Assembly (NCBI GenBank): GCA_964482685.1
Contig: CAYZZA010000036.1
Coordinates: 1 to 13,019 of the forward strand
DNA from: CAYZZA01 sp964482685
GTDB lineage: Bacteria > Bacillota > Bacilli > Lactobacillales > Carnobacteriaceae_A
DNA length: 13,019 bases
Direction: 5' to 3'
Part shown: in pieces, positions 1-6,946 of the stretch
Numbering within the stretch: the stretch's first letter is position 1
Layout of the letters: the number at the start of each line of letters is the position of its first letter
Position numbers and translations under genes: made by a program
The notes under the pieces: model-generated
Seen by the model: only the letters and a program-made list of their open reading frames with translations
The model's database searches: none
Told to the model about the DNA's origin: nothing

Positions 1-331
1 GAAAAGAAAATAAGAAAAGAAAACGCCACCACATATAAATAAACTTTGAAACAGATAATTTTTCAACTTTATAATATAAAATACTCACAAGTATAATAGC
101 GAAGGTGAAGATAAACAAAAGAAAATAGGAAAAATAAGAAGAACCAAGCCCTACACTCCCAAAGAGATAAATGCCAAATACCAAAAATGGAACAAGTAAA
201 TCTGCAGTCTTCACTCTAAGTCGCTTATGTAAGAGGTATTTGTTGATGTTTCCAGTGAAGAACACAACGATAAAAACGGGCATTACATACAAAAACCATA
301 TACTCGCCTGAACAAAAAAGCTTGTCCCCAT
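1..331 (-). CDS. DUF3397 family membrane protein, 3' end beyond the window
   Basis: The reading frame starts at ATG 331-329 and stays open to base 1, giving 110 residues with no stop, so the C-terminus lies outside the window. The start follows a GGGGAG ribosome binding site with an 8-base spacer. The protein is very hydrophobic: membrane segments at about residues 9-27, 46-60 and 64-86, and a fourth beginning near 99. Basic residues (KYLLHKRLRVK, 31-41) follow the first segment. An aromatic FIYMWWRF stretch starts the last one. This pattern, together with the place downstream of rpmF, fits the DUF3397 family (Bacillus YllA type, usually about 115-125 residues), which in relatives sits just before mraZ and the division/cell-wall cluster. 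The function is unknown. The family call comes from layout and recalled sequence pattern, not from a database search. Confidence 0.75.
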   Translation of the reverse strand, partial: MGTSFFVQASIWFLYVMPVFIVVFFTGNINKYLLHKRLRVKTADLLVPFLVFGIYLFGSVGLGSSYFSYFLLFIFTFAIILVSILYYKVEKLSVSKFIYMWWRFLFLFSF

Positions 332-393
332 ATCTTCATCTCCCCTTTTTTATATTTTGCCATTCCCACTATTAATTAGATAAACTTAGATAT

Positions 394-426
394 AAAAAAG
401 GGCCTGAGGTATAGAAACCTCTGGCC
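394..426 (-). terminator. Rho-independent terminator after rpmF
   Basis: On the minus strand, arms at 426-417 and 410-401 pair as GGCC-A-GAGGT with ACCTC-A-GGCC, one internal A/A mismatch and a six-base loop. They are followed by a C and six T residues (400-395). The hairpin begins five bases after the rpmF stop codon, so it most likely ends the DUF177-rpmF transcript. Confidence 0.85.
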
Positions 427-431
427 TTTTC

Positions 432-614
432 TTATTCTGCTTCGTAGTTTAGTGCATCTTTGCCTGCATAATGTCCGCAAGATGTACATACGTGGTGATT
501 TCGTTTCATTTCTCCGCAATTTGGGCATGCGCTCATGTTAGGTGCGGTTAATTTAATGTGTCCACGGCGTTTTGCTTTTCTTGTTGTGGAAGTTCTTCTT
601 TTTGGTACAGCCAT
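432..614 (-). CDS. rpmF: 50S ribosomal protein bL32
   Basis: This 60-residue protein of the large ribosomal subunit has the typical basic N-terminus MAVPKRRTS. Its zinc ribbon uses four cysteines, C30-x2-C33 and C43-x2-C46, within CPNCGEMKRNHHVCTSCG. It is therefore the zinc-binding (C+) form rather than the cysteine-free paralogue some Firmicutes use in zinc starvation. The start is ATG 614-612, preceded by AAGGAGGTG at 629-621 with a 6-base spacer. A GTG in frame at 623 lies inside that ribosome binding site and is rejected. The gene follows the DUF177 gene by 44 bases, an arrangement conserved across many bacteria, and is closed by a terminator. Confidence 0.97.
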   Translation of the reverse strand: MAVPKRRTSTTRKAKRRGHIKLTAPNMSACPNCGEMKRNHHVCTSCGHYAGKDALNYEAE

Positions 615-658
615 TTTCAACACCTCCTTACAATTTTTTAAGACAATAAAGTTTTTTG

Positions 659-1222
659 TTATTCTTTATCATCAGGAAACAACGATTTCAAAGCATCAAA
701 GCGAGGATCGCCTTGTTCTTTTTCCTCATTTTTGTTTGTTTGTGCTTGCTCTTCTGTAAGAACTGTCCATCCAGTTCCCTCAGGAAGATGTTCTTCTGAC
801 TTTTCTTCTTCTGACAAAACTCTCAGAGGAATTGCTGCCAAAATATTATCCACCGCAACTTCTTCTAGATCAATCCAGTCATGAAGCAATTCAATCACTA
901 CTGCATCCTCATCTACTTCACCTATAGAAATATCTTCAGGCAAATCCTTTGGTACGTAGATTTCAGAAACAGGCAAATTGAGATGTACTTCTGTTGGTTT
1001 TAGAGTTCGTGAAGATGGAAGCACGATAGTAAAATCGAAGTTTACAAACAAAATATACTCATCTTGCTCAACATCCAACGTTCCTACAAATGTAACAGGA
1101 GAAATAGTATAAATATGCTTATTTCTTTTTTTCAAATCTTCTTCAATATCCATTGTGCCGGATAAAGTCAAAGCCTCTCCCCGGAATCGGGCCAGCTCAC
1201 TTAAAGACCATTTTGTTTTCAT
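659..1222 (-). CDS. DUF177 (YceD/YlbN) family protein
   Basis: The 187-residue protein starts at ATG 1222-1220, after GGGAG (1234-1230) with a 7-base spacer. An upstream in-frame ATG at 1255 lies at the predicted transcription start and has no ribosome binding site, so it is rejected. The protein begins MKTKWSLSEL and is acidic, especially in the second half. It ends with the family's signature DPRFDALKSLF. DUF177 proteins are encoded next to rpmF in most bacteria and are linked to 23S rRNA accumulation or large-subunit assembly; the exact biochemical role is not settled. The cysteine motifs seen in some relatives are absent. The gene has its own very strong promoter and shares a transcript with rpmF. 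Confidence 0.9.
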   Translation of the reverse strand: MKTKWSLSELARFRGEALTLSGTMDIEEDLKKRNKHIYTISPVTFVGTLDVEQDEYILFVNFDFTIVLPSSRTLKPTEVHLNLPVSEIYVPKDLPEDISIGEVDEDAVVIELLHDWIDLEEVAVDNILAAIPLRVLSEEEKSEEHLPEGTGWTVLTEEQAQTNKNEEKEQGDPRFDALKSLFPDDKE

Positions 1223-1237
1223 ATTTTCACTCCCGAA

Positions 1238-1252
1238 TTGCTCACAAAGCAA
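1238..1252 (-). other. Small leader hairpin in front of the DUF177 gene
   Basis: TTGCT and AGCAA form a 5-base-pair stem around a TTGTG loop in the short leader between the expected transcription start (about 1254) and the ribosome binding site at 1234-1230. It could affect ribosome access or mRNA stability. It is small, and the functional reading is inference. Confidence 0.3.
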
Positions 1253-1253
1253 C

Positions 1254-1271
1254 ATTAGTAATTATACTAAT
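1254..1271. repeat. Inverted repeat over the -10 element of the DUF177-rpmF promoter
   Basis: ATTAGTA (1254-1260) and TACTAAT (1265-1271) are perfect inverted copies separated by ATTA. The repeat covers the whole -10 hexamer and the expected transcription start, where a repressor would act. It may instead be chance in AT-rich DNA. I do not recognise it as a known operator. Confidence 0.4.
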
Positions 1272-1289
1272 GATTAATTTCTTTGTCAA
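1261..1289 (-). promoter_or_regulatory. Consensus sigma-A promoter for the DUF177-rpmF operon
   Basis: On the minus strand, TTGACA (1289-1284) and TATAAT (1266-1261) are both exact consensus hexamers separated by exactly 17 bases. Transcription should start near 1254, giving a leader of about 32 bases before the DUF177 start codon at 1222. The promoter lies in the gap after tmcAL. No terminator is visible there, so the operon may also receive read-through from the upstream cluster. Confidence 0.9.
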
Positions 1290-1325
1290 TGTATTTTCCC
1301 TTACAGATATATAAGTTTTTAGTTG

Positions 1326-2522
1326 TTAAGAACGAATATGAAGTGGAAATGTATAAAAGTCCTGGTGTGGAAGACTTTCAGGACTTACCAACCGATAAAC
1401 TTCTCCTGCTTTTATATCCATTTCCCACATTTTTTTATTTAAACGAGTTATATTTGATAAAACAGGAAGGCTGATTTCTTTTTTCTTTGCATGTAGATAT
1501 GTTTTCCCTACTTCAGTAAAACCAAGTAATCGAATACCTTTTGGCCCTTTTTCTATCTCTGCTTGCACTTTTTCTTTAGAAAGTTGCAAGAGAGTGTAGA
1601 CTGACAATCGCTGGAGTTTTGCCCATGTCTGACGTTTTGTTTTAACTTGTTCTAGAAAATCATACATGGAACGTGACTGTTTTGCCTTATCTACCAACCG
1701 ATGTTCAATGCCTTCGGTCATTTGGTAAACAGCGTTTAACGACTCAAGATCTTGCACAGTAAGTTGATACTGTAAAAAAGGCCACAAGTGTTCCCAACTA
1801 CTCCACTGTTTGCCATTTAAATTGTCTACGGTACTTCGTGGCACAAACGGCTGGATTTTCTGAAGAGATTGGGATAGATTTGTCCCCTCTAGTAACACTT
1901 TGCGAATCGCTGTTGCACTAGAAAAATGATTGGCTCCCAACTCTTCATCTAGATACTGAGCACTTTTTCTTACTACCGGGTAGAGTGCCATCGGTTGACC
2001 ATCTCGAACATTTGCTTTAGCGTAAGCAAACCCTAGTGTGTTATTGGGTTTAGACAAATCGATTGGTATGCTTCCTAGAGCGTGTTCGAGACTTTTTTGC
2101 ATTTTTCGAGGATAAGATTCTCCCTGTACTAATTGAGAAAAGGCATGATCAATTTCTTTCTTTTTGCGCCAATATATTTCGCCTGCATCATTAAAGTCTT
2201 CTCCTGTGCCTGCTTCAGCTCCAAAACTGATTGCTTGACACTTTATTTCCTTTAGAAGAGCAACTGCACCTTCAGCAAATAGATCAGCGGGTTGAACACT
2301 AAATGCCACTGGCAGTTCAATGACAAGGTCTGCTCCATTCTCTAACGCCATTCTCGCACGTGTCCACTTATCAACCAGCGCAGGTTCGCCTCTTTGCAAA
2401 AAGTTCCCACTCATCACGACAATCATCACGTCAGCACCACTAAGTTCTTTTGCTTTTTTTAATTGATAGGCATGCCCATTATGAAATGGGTTGTATTCAG
2501 CAACAATCCCACATGCTCTCAA
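1326..2522 (-). CDS. tmcAL: tRNA-Met cytidine acetate ligase (TmcAL/YlbM)
   Basis: The enzyme uses acetate and ATP to make N4-acetylcytidine at the wobble base of elongator tRNA-Met, which helps AUG decoding. The sequence shows the nucleotidyltransferase-fold start RACGIVAEYNPFHNGH with the HxGH motif at residues 14-17. The family motifs MSGNFLQRGEPA (37-48) and SFGAE (99-103) follow. Length is 398 residues, normal for the family. The start is TTG 2522-2520, behind AAGGAGG with an 8-base spacer. The in-frame ATG at 2600 would add 26 atypical residues and overlap the upstream gene by 65 bases. It follows the methyltransferase gene by 13 bases and so is the last gene of the yqeG cluster. Confidence 0.95.
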   Translation of the reverse strand: MRACGIVAEYNPFHNGHAYQLKKAKELSGADVMIVVMSGNFLQRGEPALVDKWTRARMALENGADLVIELPVAFSVQPADLFAEGAVALLKEIKCQAISFGAEAGTGEDFNDAGEIYWRKKKEIDHAFSQLVQGESYPRKMQKSLEHALGSIPIDLSKPNNTLGFAYAKANVRDGQPMALYPVVRKSAQYLDEELGANHFSSATAIRKVLLEGTNLSQSLQKIQPFVPRSTVDNLNGKQWSSWEHLWPFLQYQLTVQDLESLNAVYQMTEGIEHRLVDKAKQSRSMYDFLEQVKTKRQTWAKLQRLSVYTLLQLSKEKVQAEIEKGPKGIRLLGFTEVGKTYLHAKKKEISLPVLSNITRLNKKMWEMDIKAGEVYRLVSPESLPHQDFYTFPLHIRS

Positions 2523-2535
2523 ATGAAAAGCCTCC

Positions 2536-3276
2536 TTAGTCTTTTGTTTGACAAGAAAAAAACAATCTTTCAGTTGTATCTGTGACTTCTTTTCTTCCAA
2601 AATCAGAAGACACTTGAATGTTTATAAATCCTGCTTGTTCGAGAAGCTTTGTATATACCTCTATTGAATAGGTTCTTTCTTTATGGACTTCTTCATATCT
2701 AGCATATCGTTGCGTTCCACGTTCAGGAATAAAAAAAGTTAAGTCGTGTTCAATAGTTCCTTCTTCTTCTCCTTGAAAGCTGCTCCAAAGAAACGCACCC
2801 CGCTCATTGGTAAAGTGGTATTGGTAGCCTGGAAAAACGGTGTTTACTTTAAATAATGAATGTACATCAAACAGAAAATAGCCTCCGGAATATAAACTCT
2901 CCCTTACACCTTGGAAAACAGCACTTACTTCGTCTTCATTTTCCATGTAACAAAGAGAATCAGAAAAACATGTTACCGCATCATACTTCCCCACTTCGTC
3001 AAGTTCACGCATGTCTCCTTGGATAAACTGAATCGTTTCTCCAGCTTCAAGAGAACGGTTGTATGCTAGCGACAACATATTTTCTGATAAATCGAGACCC
3101 GTGACGCTATATCCCGCACGACTGAATTCCACCGCTAGCTTTCCTGTCCCACATCCGATATCTAATACACGATTGGTTGTTTTGGGGAGCTGAGACTGTG
3201 CATAAGATAGCCACTGCTCATAATACGTGTCATCCATTACATCATCGTAGAATGCTGCAAAGGTGTCGTAACTCAT
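2536..3276 (-). CDS. yqeM: Class I SAM-dependent methyltransferase, YqeM type
   Basis: The 246-residue protein has a Rossmann-type methyltransferase fold. Motif I is VLDIGCGTG at 37-45 and the acidic residue at the end of strand 2 is D62, in GLDLSENML. The N-terminal MSYDTFAAFYDDVMD is typical of YqeM proteins. The natural substrate is unknown to me. The start is ATG 3276-3274, overlapping the rsfS stop in an ATGA. The ribosome binding site is weak, which suggests translation is coupled to rsfS. An in-frame start at 3321 would run 46 codons' worth of bases into rsfS and is rejected. Its place between rsfS and tmcAL suggests an RNA- or ribosome-related target, but that is inference only. Confidence 0.9.
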   Translation of the reverse strand: MSYDTFAAFYDDVMDDTYYEQWLSYAQSQLPKTTNRVLDIGCGTGKLAVEFSRAGYSVTGLDLSENMLSLAYNRSLEAGETIQFIQGDMRELDEVGKYDAVTCFSDSLCYMENEDEVSAVFQGVRESLYSGGYFLFDVHSLFKVNTVFPGYQYHFTNERGAFLWSSFQGEEEGTIEHDLTFFIPERGTQRYARYEEVHKERTYSIEVYTKLLEQAGFINIQVSSDFGRKEVTDTTERLFFSCQTKD

Positions 3277-3635
3277 TCTGATATCCACTCTGAAGTATCT
3301 ACAAGTGGTGCATCTGACCAAAGTTTTTCTAGATTGTAAAAGCTTCTCATTTCCTCTTCAAAAATGTGTAGTATCACGTCTCCGGTATCCACTAAAATCC
3401 ACGTTCCACCTTCTTGTCCTTCCATTTGTTTCACTTTAATCTCATTTTTAGACGCAGTATCTAAAATACCTTTCATAATTGCGCCTACTTGTCTTTCGCT
3501 TGTTCCATGCATAATCACAAAATAATCAGCTAAAAGAGACAAGCCTCTCATGTCTAAAACCATGATATCTTTTGCCTGCTTTTCATCTGCTGCACGCACA
3601 AGTACTTCTAGTTGTTTGATATTCGTTTGATTCAT
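3273..3635 (-). CDS. rsfS: Ribosomal silencing factor RsfS
   Basis: The 120-residue protein binds uL14 on the large subunit and blocks subunit joining, lowering translation in slow growth or starvation. Family hallmarks are LLADYFVIMHGTSERQV near residues 34-50 and, near the C-terminus, DVILHIF followed by RSFYNLEKLW. The start is ATG 3635-3633 with AGGAGG and a 7-base spacer. This ATG overlaps the yqeK stop as ATGA, and its ribosome binding site lies inside the yqeK coding end. An upstream in-frame ATG at 3665 is rejected because the strong binding site points to 3635. It is part of the run nadD-yqeK-rsfS-yqeM. Confidence 0.97.
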   Translation of the reverse strand: MNQTNIKQLEVLVRAADEKQAKDIMVLDMRGLSLLADYFVIMHGTSERQVGAIMKGILDTASKNEIKVKQMEGQEGGTWILVDTGDVILHIFEEEMRSFYNLEKLWSDAPLVDTSEWISE

Positions 3636-4249
3636 TGTATGTCCTCCTGGTTTTTGGGTACCCATGCATTGTAAACTTCAATTGCTTTTGGGTAAATCAA
3701 TAGTTTTTCTTTTAATAAGTAGGCCAATGTATGTTGAATAGAAGCACGCAATGCATCATCTAAGTTACTCTTAGATAACAGACGCACTTCTTCAGCAGTT
3801 GGAAAAACTCTACCCGGTTCACTATAATCGGCCACATAAATAATTTTTTCAAGCATACTCATTCGAATGGAGCCGATTGTGTGATTTCGAACAGCTGCCA
3901 AGATCTCAGGGTCTTCTATTTTTGCTTCTTTTTGGATCATGATGGCTCCTACAGGACCATGCCAAATGTTGTTGCCAAATTTTAACAACTCTAAATCCAA
4001 ATTTTCACTGATGATGACGTCTTGTGACTCATCATCCGGGCGTTCTTTTGCATAATCGTGTAATAAGGCAGCAATGCTAACTTTTTCCAAATCACATGCA
4101 TGGTGTTTAGCTAGTTCCAATGCTGTTTTCTCTACTCGTAATACATGAAGAAACCGCTGCTCACTCATTTGAGCAGATACTTTTTGCATCAATTCTGTTC
4201 GAGAAAAAGGGGTCCACTTTCCTGAGTAGACCAAATCGCTTTCTATCAT
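3632..4249 (-). CDS. yqeK: HD-domain bis(5'-nucleosyl)-tetraphosphatase, YqeK type
   Basis: YqeK family enzymes cleave diadenosine tetraphosphate symmetrically to two ADP. The 205-residue protein carries the expected HD-domain metal ligands: H35 (RFLHVLRV), H64-D65 (ALLHDYAKE), H97 (IWHGPVGA), H123 (VRNHTIG) and D141 (YVADYSEPGR). None is missing. The start is ATG 4249-4247, overlapping the nadD stop in an ATGA. It has an AAGGA site with an 8-base spacer. The in-frame ATG at 4315 lies deep within nadD and is rejected. In many Firmicutes yqeK is fused to or overlaps nadD, and here they are separate proteins. Older annotations call this family a predicted HD hydrolase. Confidence 0.95.
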   Translation of the reverse strand: MIESDLVYSGKWTPFSRTELMQKVSAQMSEQRFLHVLRVEKTALELAKHHACDLEKVSIAALLHDYAKERPDDESQDVIISENLDLELLKFGNNIWHGPVGAIMIQKEAKIEDPEILAAVRNHTIGSIRMSMLEKIIYVADYSEPGRVFPTAEEVRLLSKSNLDDALRASIQHTLAYLLKEKLLIYPKAIEVYNAWVPKNQEDIQ

Positions 4250-4878
4250 CGATAGAGTCCTTCTTTCTTTATATACTCTAAAGTCGGCTGAGGGACCAAA
4301 TAGTTTACCGTACACCCAGACTTTATTTTTTTACGGATCATCGTTGAACTAATACCGATTTCAGGAGAGTCAACCCAAATAACCGGATACGGAGTTGTTT
4401 CTTCATATCCAAGACGCTTAATGGCAACAAATTGAACCAGCTGGACTAGTTCATCAATTCGATGCCAATCTGCGAGCGTTGCTACCATGTCGCCACCAAT
4501 AATAAAATAAAACTCATCGTGTGGGTTTCGCTCTTTTAGCTGTTGGATGGTCTCAATTGTATAACTCTTACCCGTGCGCTCAAGCTCCACTCCTTCAAAT
4601 TCGAACAACGGATTATCTTGGATAGCTAATTGAATCATTTTTTTGCGATGAGCTGGCGAAATAGAGGGATCCTGTTTTTTATGCGGGGGCTCATTGGTCG
4701 GTAAAAACAATACCTTCTGCAACCCTAATTGTTTGCCTACTTGTTCAGCCATCACTAGATGACCAAGATGTGGAGGATTAAATGTTCCACCCAAAATGCC
4801 TACTCTCTTTTTTTCTGTTGTCAAAAAAGAGTGAGCATGCACCTGGGTATGTAATCCATTTGTCACAACTGCATTCAT
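4246..4878 (-). CDS. nadD: Nicotinate-nucleotide adenylyltransferase NadD
   Basis: NadD joins nicotinate mononucleotide and ATP to form deamido-NAD, an essential step of NAD synthesis. Motifs seen are GGTFNPPHLGH (residues 30-40, nucleotidyltransferase HxGH), PPHKKQDP, IIGGDM and ISSTMIR (176-182). The catalytic core begins near residue 25, so there is a short N-terminal extension, which I recall in other Lactobacillales. I chose ATG 4878-4876 because AAAGGTGA lies 5 bases upstream. In-frame ATGs at 4917 and 4944 lack a binding site, and the latter would overlap yhbY. With the chosen start the protein has 210 residues. The 49-base gap after yhbY contains no terminator. The start is the least certain part of this call. 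Confidence 0.95.
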   Translation of the reverse strand: MNAVVTNGLHTQVHAHSFLTTEKKRVGILGGTFNPPHLGHLVMAEQVGKQLGLQKVLFLPTNEPPHKKQDPSISPAHRKKMIQLAIQDNPLFEFEGVELERTGKSYTIETIQQLKERNPHDEFYFIIGGDMVATLADWHRIDELVQLVQFVAIKRLGYEETTPYPVIWVDSPEIGISSTMIRKKIKSGCTVNYLVPQPTLEYIKKEGLYR

Positions 4879-4927
4879 TTTATTCACCTTTTCTACATAT
4901 ACACCTTCACCGTTCATTCTGCTACAT

Positions 4928-5236
4928 TTATCTTGGTAACTCAATGGATAGTCTTTTGTTTTCTACCTTTGTAGAAGGTTTATAAAGCACAAGTGTCTTG
5001 CCTATTTTCTGAACCACTTCCGCATGAATTTCTTTTTCAATCATACGAGCCGCCTCATCAAGAGTGACCGCTGTGTTCTGGAGCAAATGAATTTTAATCA
5101 ATTCCCGTTTCTCCAGTGCCTCTTCTATCTGACGCAGTCCTTCACCGGATAAGCCACTTTTTCCAATTTGGAAAATAGGCTGCAAGTGATGGGCTTCGCT
5201 TTTTAAGTACGCTTTTTGTTTGCTTGTTAAGGTCAT
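4928..5236 (-). CDS. yhbY: YhbY-type CRM-domain RNA-binding protein
   Basis: The 102-residue protein consists of a single CRM domain, the fold associated with large-subunit precursors. Characteristic elements are MTLTSKQKAYLKSEAHHL at the N-terminus, the loop GKSGL (25-29), RELIKI (44-49) and QKIGKTLVLYK toward the end. It is the counterpart of Bacillus YqeI. The start is ATG 5236-5234 with AAGGA and an 8-base spacer. An in-frame ATG at 5254 overlaps the upstream flank of this binding site and is less likely. It follows yqeH by 31 bases. In Bacillus aroE sits in that position and is absent here. Confidence 0.94.
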   Translation of the reverse strand: MTLTSKQKAYLKSEAHHLQPIFQIGKSGLSGEGLRQIEEALEKRELIKIHLLQNTAVTLDEAARMIEKEIHAEVVQKIGKTLVLYKPSTKVENKRLSIELPR

Positions 5237-5267
5237 ACAATCATTCCTTTCCATTCCATTTGAATTT

Positions 5268-6404
5268 TTAAATCAGTGCCTTACGAATAAACACGCTTGC
5301 TCCTTTTGGAACCCAGGCTGCAACAATGGTGTCTGGTGTTTCAATCGTTACCCACCCTAAACCAGATATGACCAAGTCACTTTTTTCTTTGATTTTAAAC
5401 TCATATCTTTTTAAAGCCGGAAAGGTATCAACAGATTCTTTCGAAGGAGGAACTAACAGTCCGCCTTTGTTTTTTTCGTATACGCTCTCAGCATTCTCAA
5501 GTTTGGTTCGGTGGATAAGGATTTGGTTAGGCATGTAGCAGATAAACGACTGCTTGTTTGCTCCTTTCAAGAAATCAAAACGAGCCATTCCACCAAAAAA
5601 TAAAGTCTGTTCAGGATTCAACTGGTACGCTTTTGGCTTAATTTCTTTCGTAGGCATAACTGCTTGAAGATCTTTTTTACTCAAAAAGTGAGCCATTTGT
5701 TGTGGTTGAATAATTCCAGGTGTATCGACTAAGTTTTTGCCATCTGCTAAGGGGATTTCTATTTTCCCAAGAGTTGTTCCTGGGAAATAAGACGTAGTAA
5801 TTACATTCTCAACGTCTGTCGCTAATGAGATGATTTGGTTGATCAGTGTAGACTTTCCGACGTTTGTCACCCCAACAACGTATACATCTCTTCCCTTGCG
5901 ATGTTTTTCTATTTTCTCTAGGACCTCTTCGACTGCATCGCGTTTGACTGCACTTGTGAGGACCACTTCTTCAGGGCGAATCCCTGCTTCATGAGCTTGT
6001 TGCTTCATCCAGTGAATCAAACGATTTTCTTTTAATGATTTCGGAAGCAAGTCACGCTTGTTTCCAACTAACAGAATCGGATTGGTTCCTGTGTACCGGT
6101 GGAACCCCGGAATCATGCTACCATTGAAATCTAAAATATCGGTGACGTATACGATTAAGGCTTTTTTTGTCCCGATATCGTCTAACATTTGTCTGAAATC
6201 TTCATCTGTTAATTCTACATCTTGAACTTCATTGTAATGACGCAATCTAAAGCAACGTTGACAATACAACTCGCCTGTTTCTCTGTTTTTTTCCAACACA
6301 GAAGCAGGCGTGTAGCCAGATTTGTTTTTTTCTACCACTTGTAACTTGGAGCCACACCCCACGCAATACAGTTCATCAATAGGTAGATCAGTTTGATTTG
6401 ACAT
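5268..6404 (-). CDS. yqeH: Circularly permuted ribosome biogenesis GTPase YqeH
   Basis: YqeH is needed for assembly of the small ribosomal subunit. The 378-residue protein begins with a zinc finger, C14-x2-C17 and C48-x2-C51 (YCVGC, YCQRC). The permuted GTPase domain follows in the order G4 NKRD (115-118), G5 SAVK (151-154), G1 GVTNVGKS (178-185), then the G2-region TTLG and G3 DTPG (227-230). A C-terminal domain of about 130 residues completes the family's usual length. The start ATG 6404-6402 is preceded by GGAGA at a 10-base spacing. It overlaps the 3' end of yqeG by 17 bases, so translation is probably coupled. All G motifs look intact. Confidence 0.97.
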   Translation of the reverse strand: MSNQTDLPIDELYCVGCGSKLQVVEKNKSGYTPASVLEKNRETGELYCQRCFRLRHYNEVQDVELTDEDFRQMLDDIGTKKALIVYVTDILDFNGSMIPGFHRYTGTNPILLVGNKRDLLPKSLKENRLIHWMKQQAHEAGIRPEEVVLTSAVKRDAVEEVLEKIEKHRKGRDVYVVGVTNVGKSTLINQIISLATDVENVITTSYFPGTTLGKIEIPLADGKNLVDTPGIIQPQQMAHFLSKKDLQAVMPTKEIKPKAYQLNPEQTLFFGGMARFDFLKGANKQSFICYMPNQILIHRTKLENAESVYEKNKGGLLVPPSKESVDTFPALKRYEFKIKEKSDLVISGLGWVTIETPDTIVAAWVPKGASVFIRKALI

Positions 6405-6927
6405 GTAAGGAATCTCTCCATTTCATTTGAGGATCTTTCTTGATTAGGTAAGTCATGATTTTTAGTTCAATAAACCGATTGAATCGAGTGTTCCATGCAT
6501 CTGACGTGATCAACGGCTTCACCAAAGCACTTCGAATTCCTGCTCGATTTGCTCCTTTTATATCGGTTATGATTTGGTCCCCTATCATGATGGTCTGTTC
6601 TTTTGGAGTGTCCATTTTTTTAAATGCTTTTTCAAATCCAAGCCCCAACGGTTTTAGTGCATTTGGGACAAACGCTACATCTAACAACTTGGCGACTTTT
6701 TCAACCCGATAATGGATGTTGTTTGATAAAATAAGTACTTCAATCCCCGCATCTTTCATCTCTTCTATCCATTGTAGTGTCTCTTCTGTTCCATCTGGGT
6801 GATTCCACGCCACCAAGGTGTTATCCAGATCTGCGATAACTGCTTGGATATTTTCTGCTTTTAACTGTTGTGCTGTTATTTGGTGGATACTTTCCACCAT
6901 CCACGTAGGTTTAAAACTCTCAAACAT
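6388..6927 (-). CDS. yqeG: HAD-superfamily phosphatase, YqeG type
   Basis: The 179-residue protein belongs to the YqeG IIIA subfamily of HAD phosphatases. It shows motif I DLDNT (33-37, nucleophile D33 and acid D35), motif II LSNN (67-70), the conserved K92 in ALKPLG, and motif III IGDQIITD (115-122). The physiological substrate is not known to me; related proteins resemble phosphatidylglycerophosphate phosphatases. The start ATG 6927-6925 follows AAGGAG with a 9-base spacer. An upstream in-frame ATG at 6948 would place that binding site inside the gene and has none of its own. It is the first gene of the yqeG-yqeH-yhbY-nadD-yqeK-rsfS-yqeM-tmcAL run. A terminator-like hairpin lies directly upstream. 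Confidence 0.93.
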   Translation of the reverse strand: MFESFKPTWMVESIHQITAQQLKAENIQAVIADLDNTLVAWNHPDGTEETLQWIEEMKDAGIEVLILSNNIHYRVEKVAKLLDVAFVPNALKPLGLGFEKAFKKMDTPKEQTIMIGDQIITDIKGANRAGIRSALVKPLITSDAWNTRFNRFIELKIMTYLIKKDPQMKWRDSLHVKSN

Positions 6928-6946
6928 CTTGCTAAGCTCCTTATGC

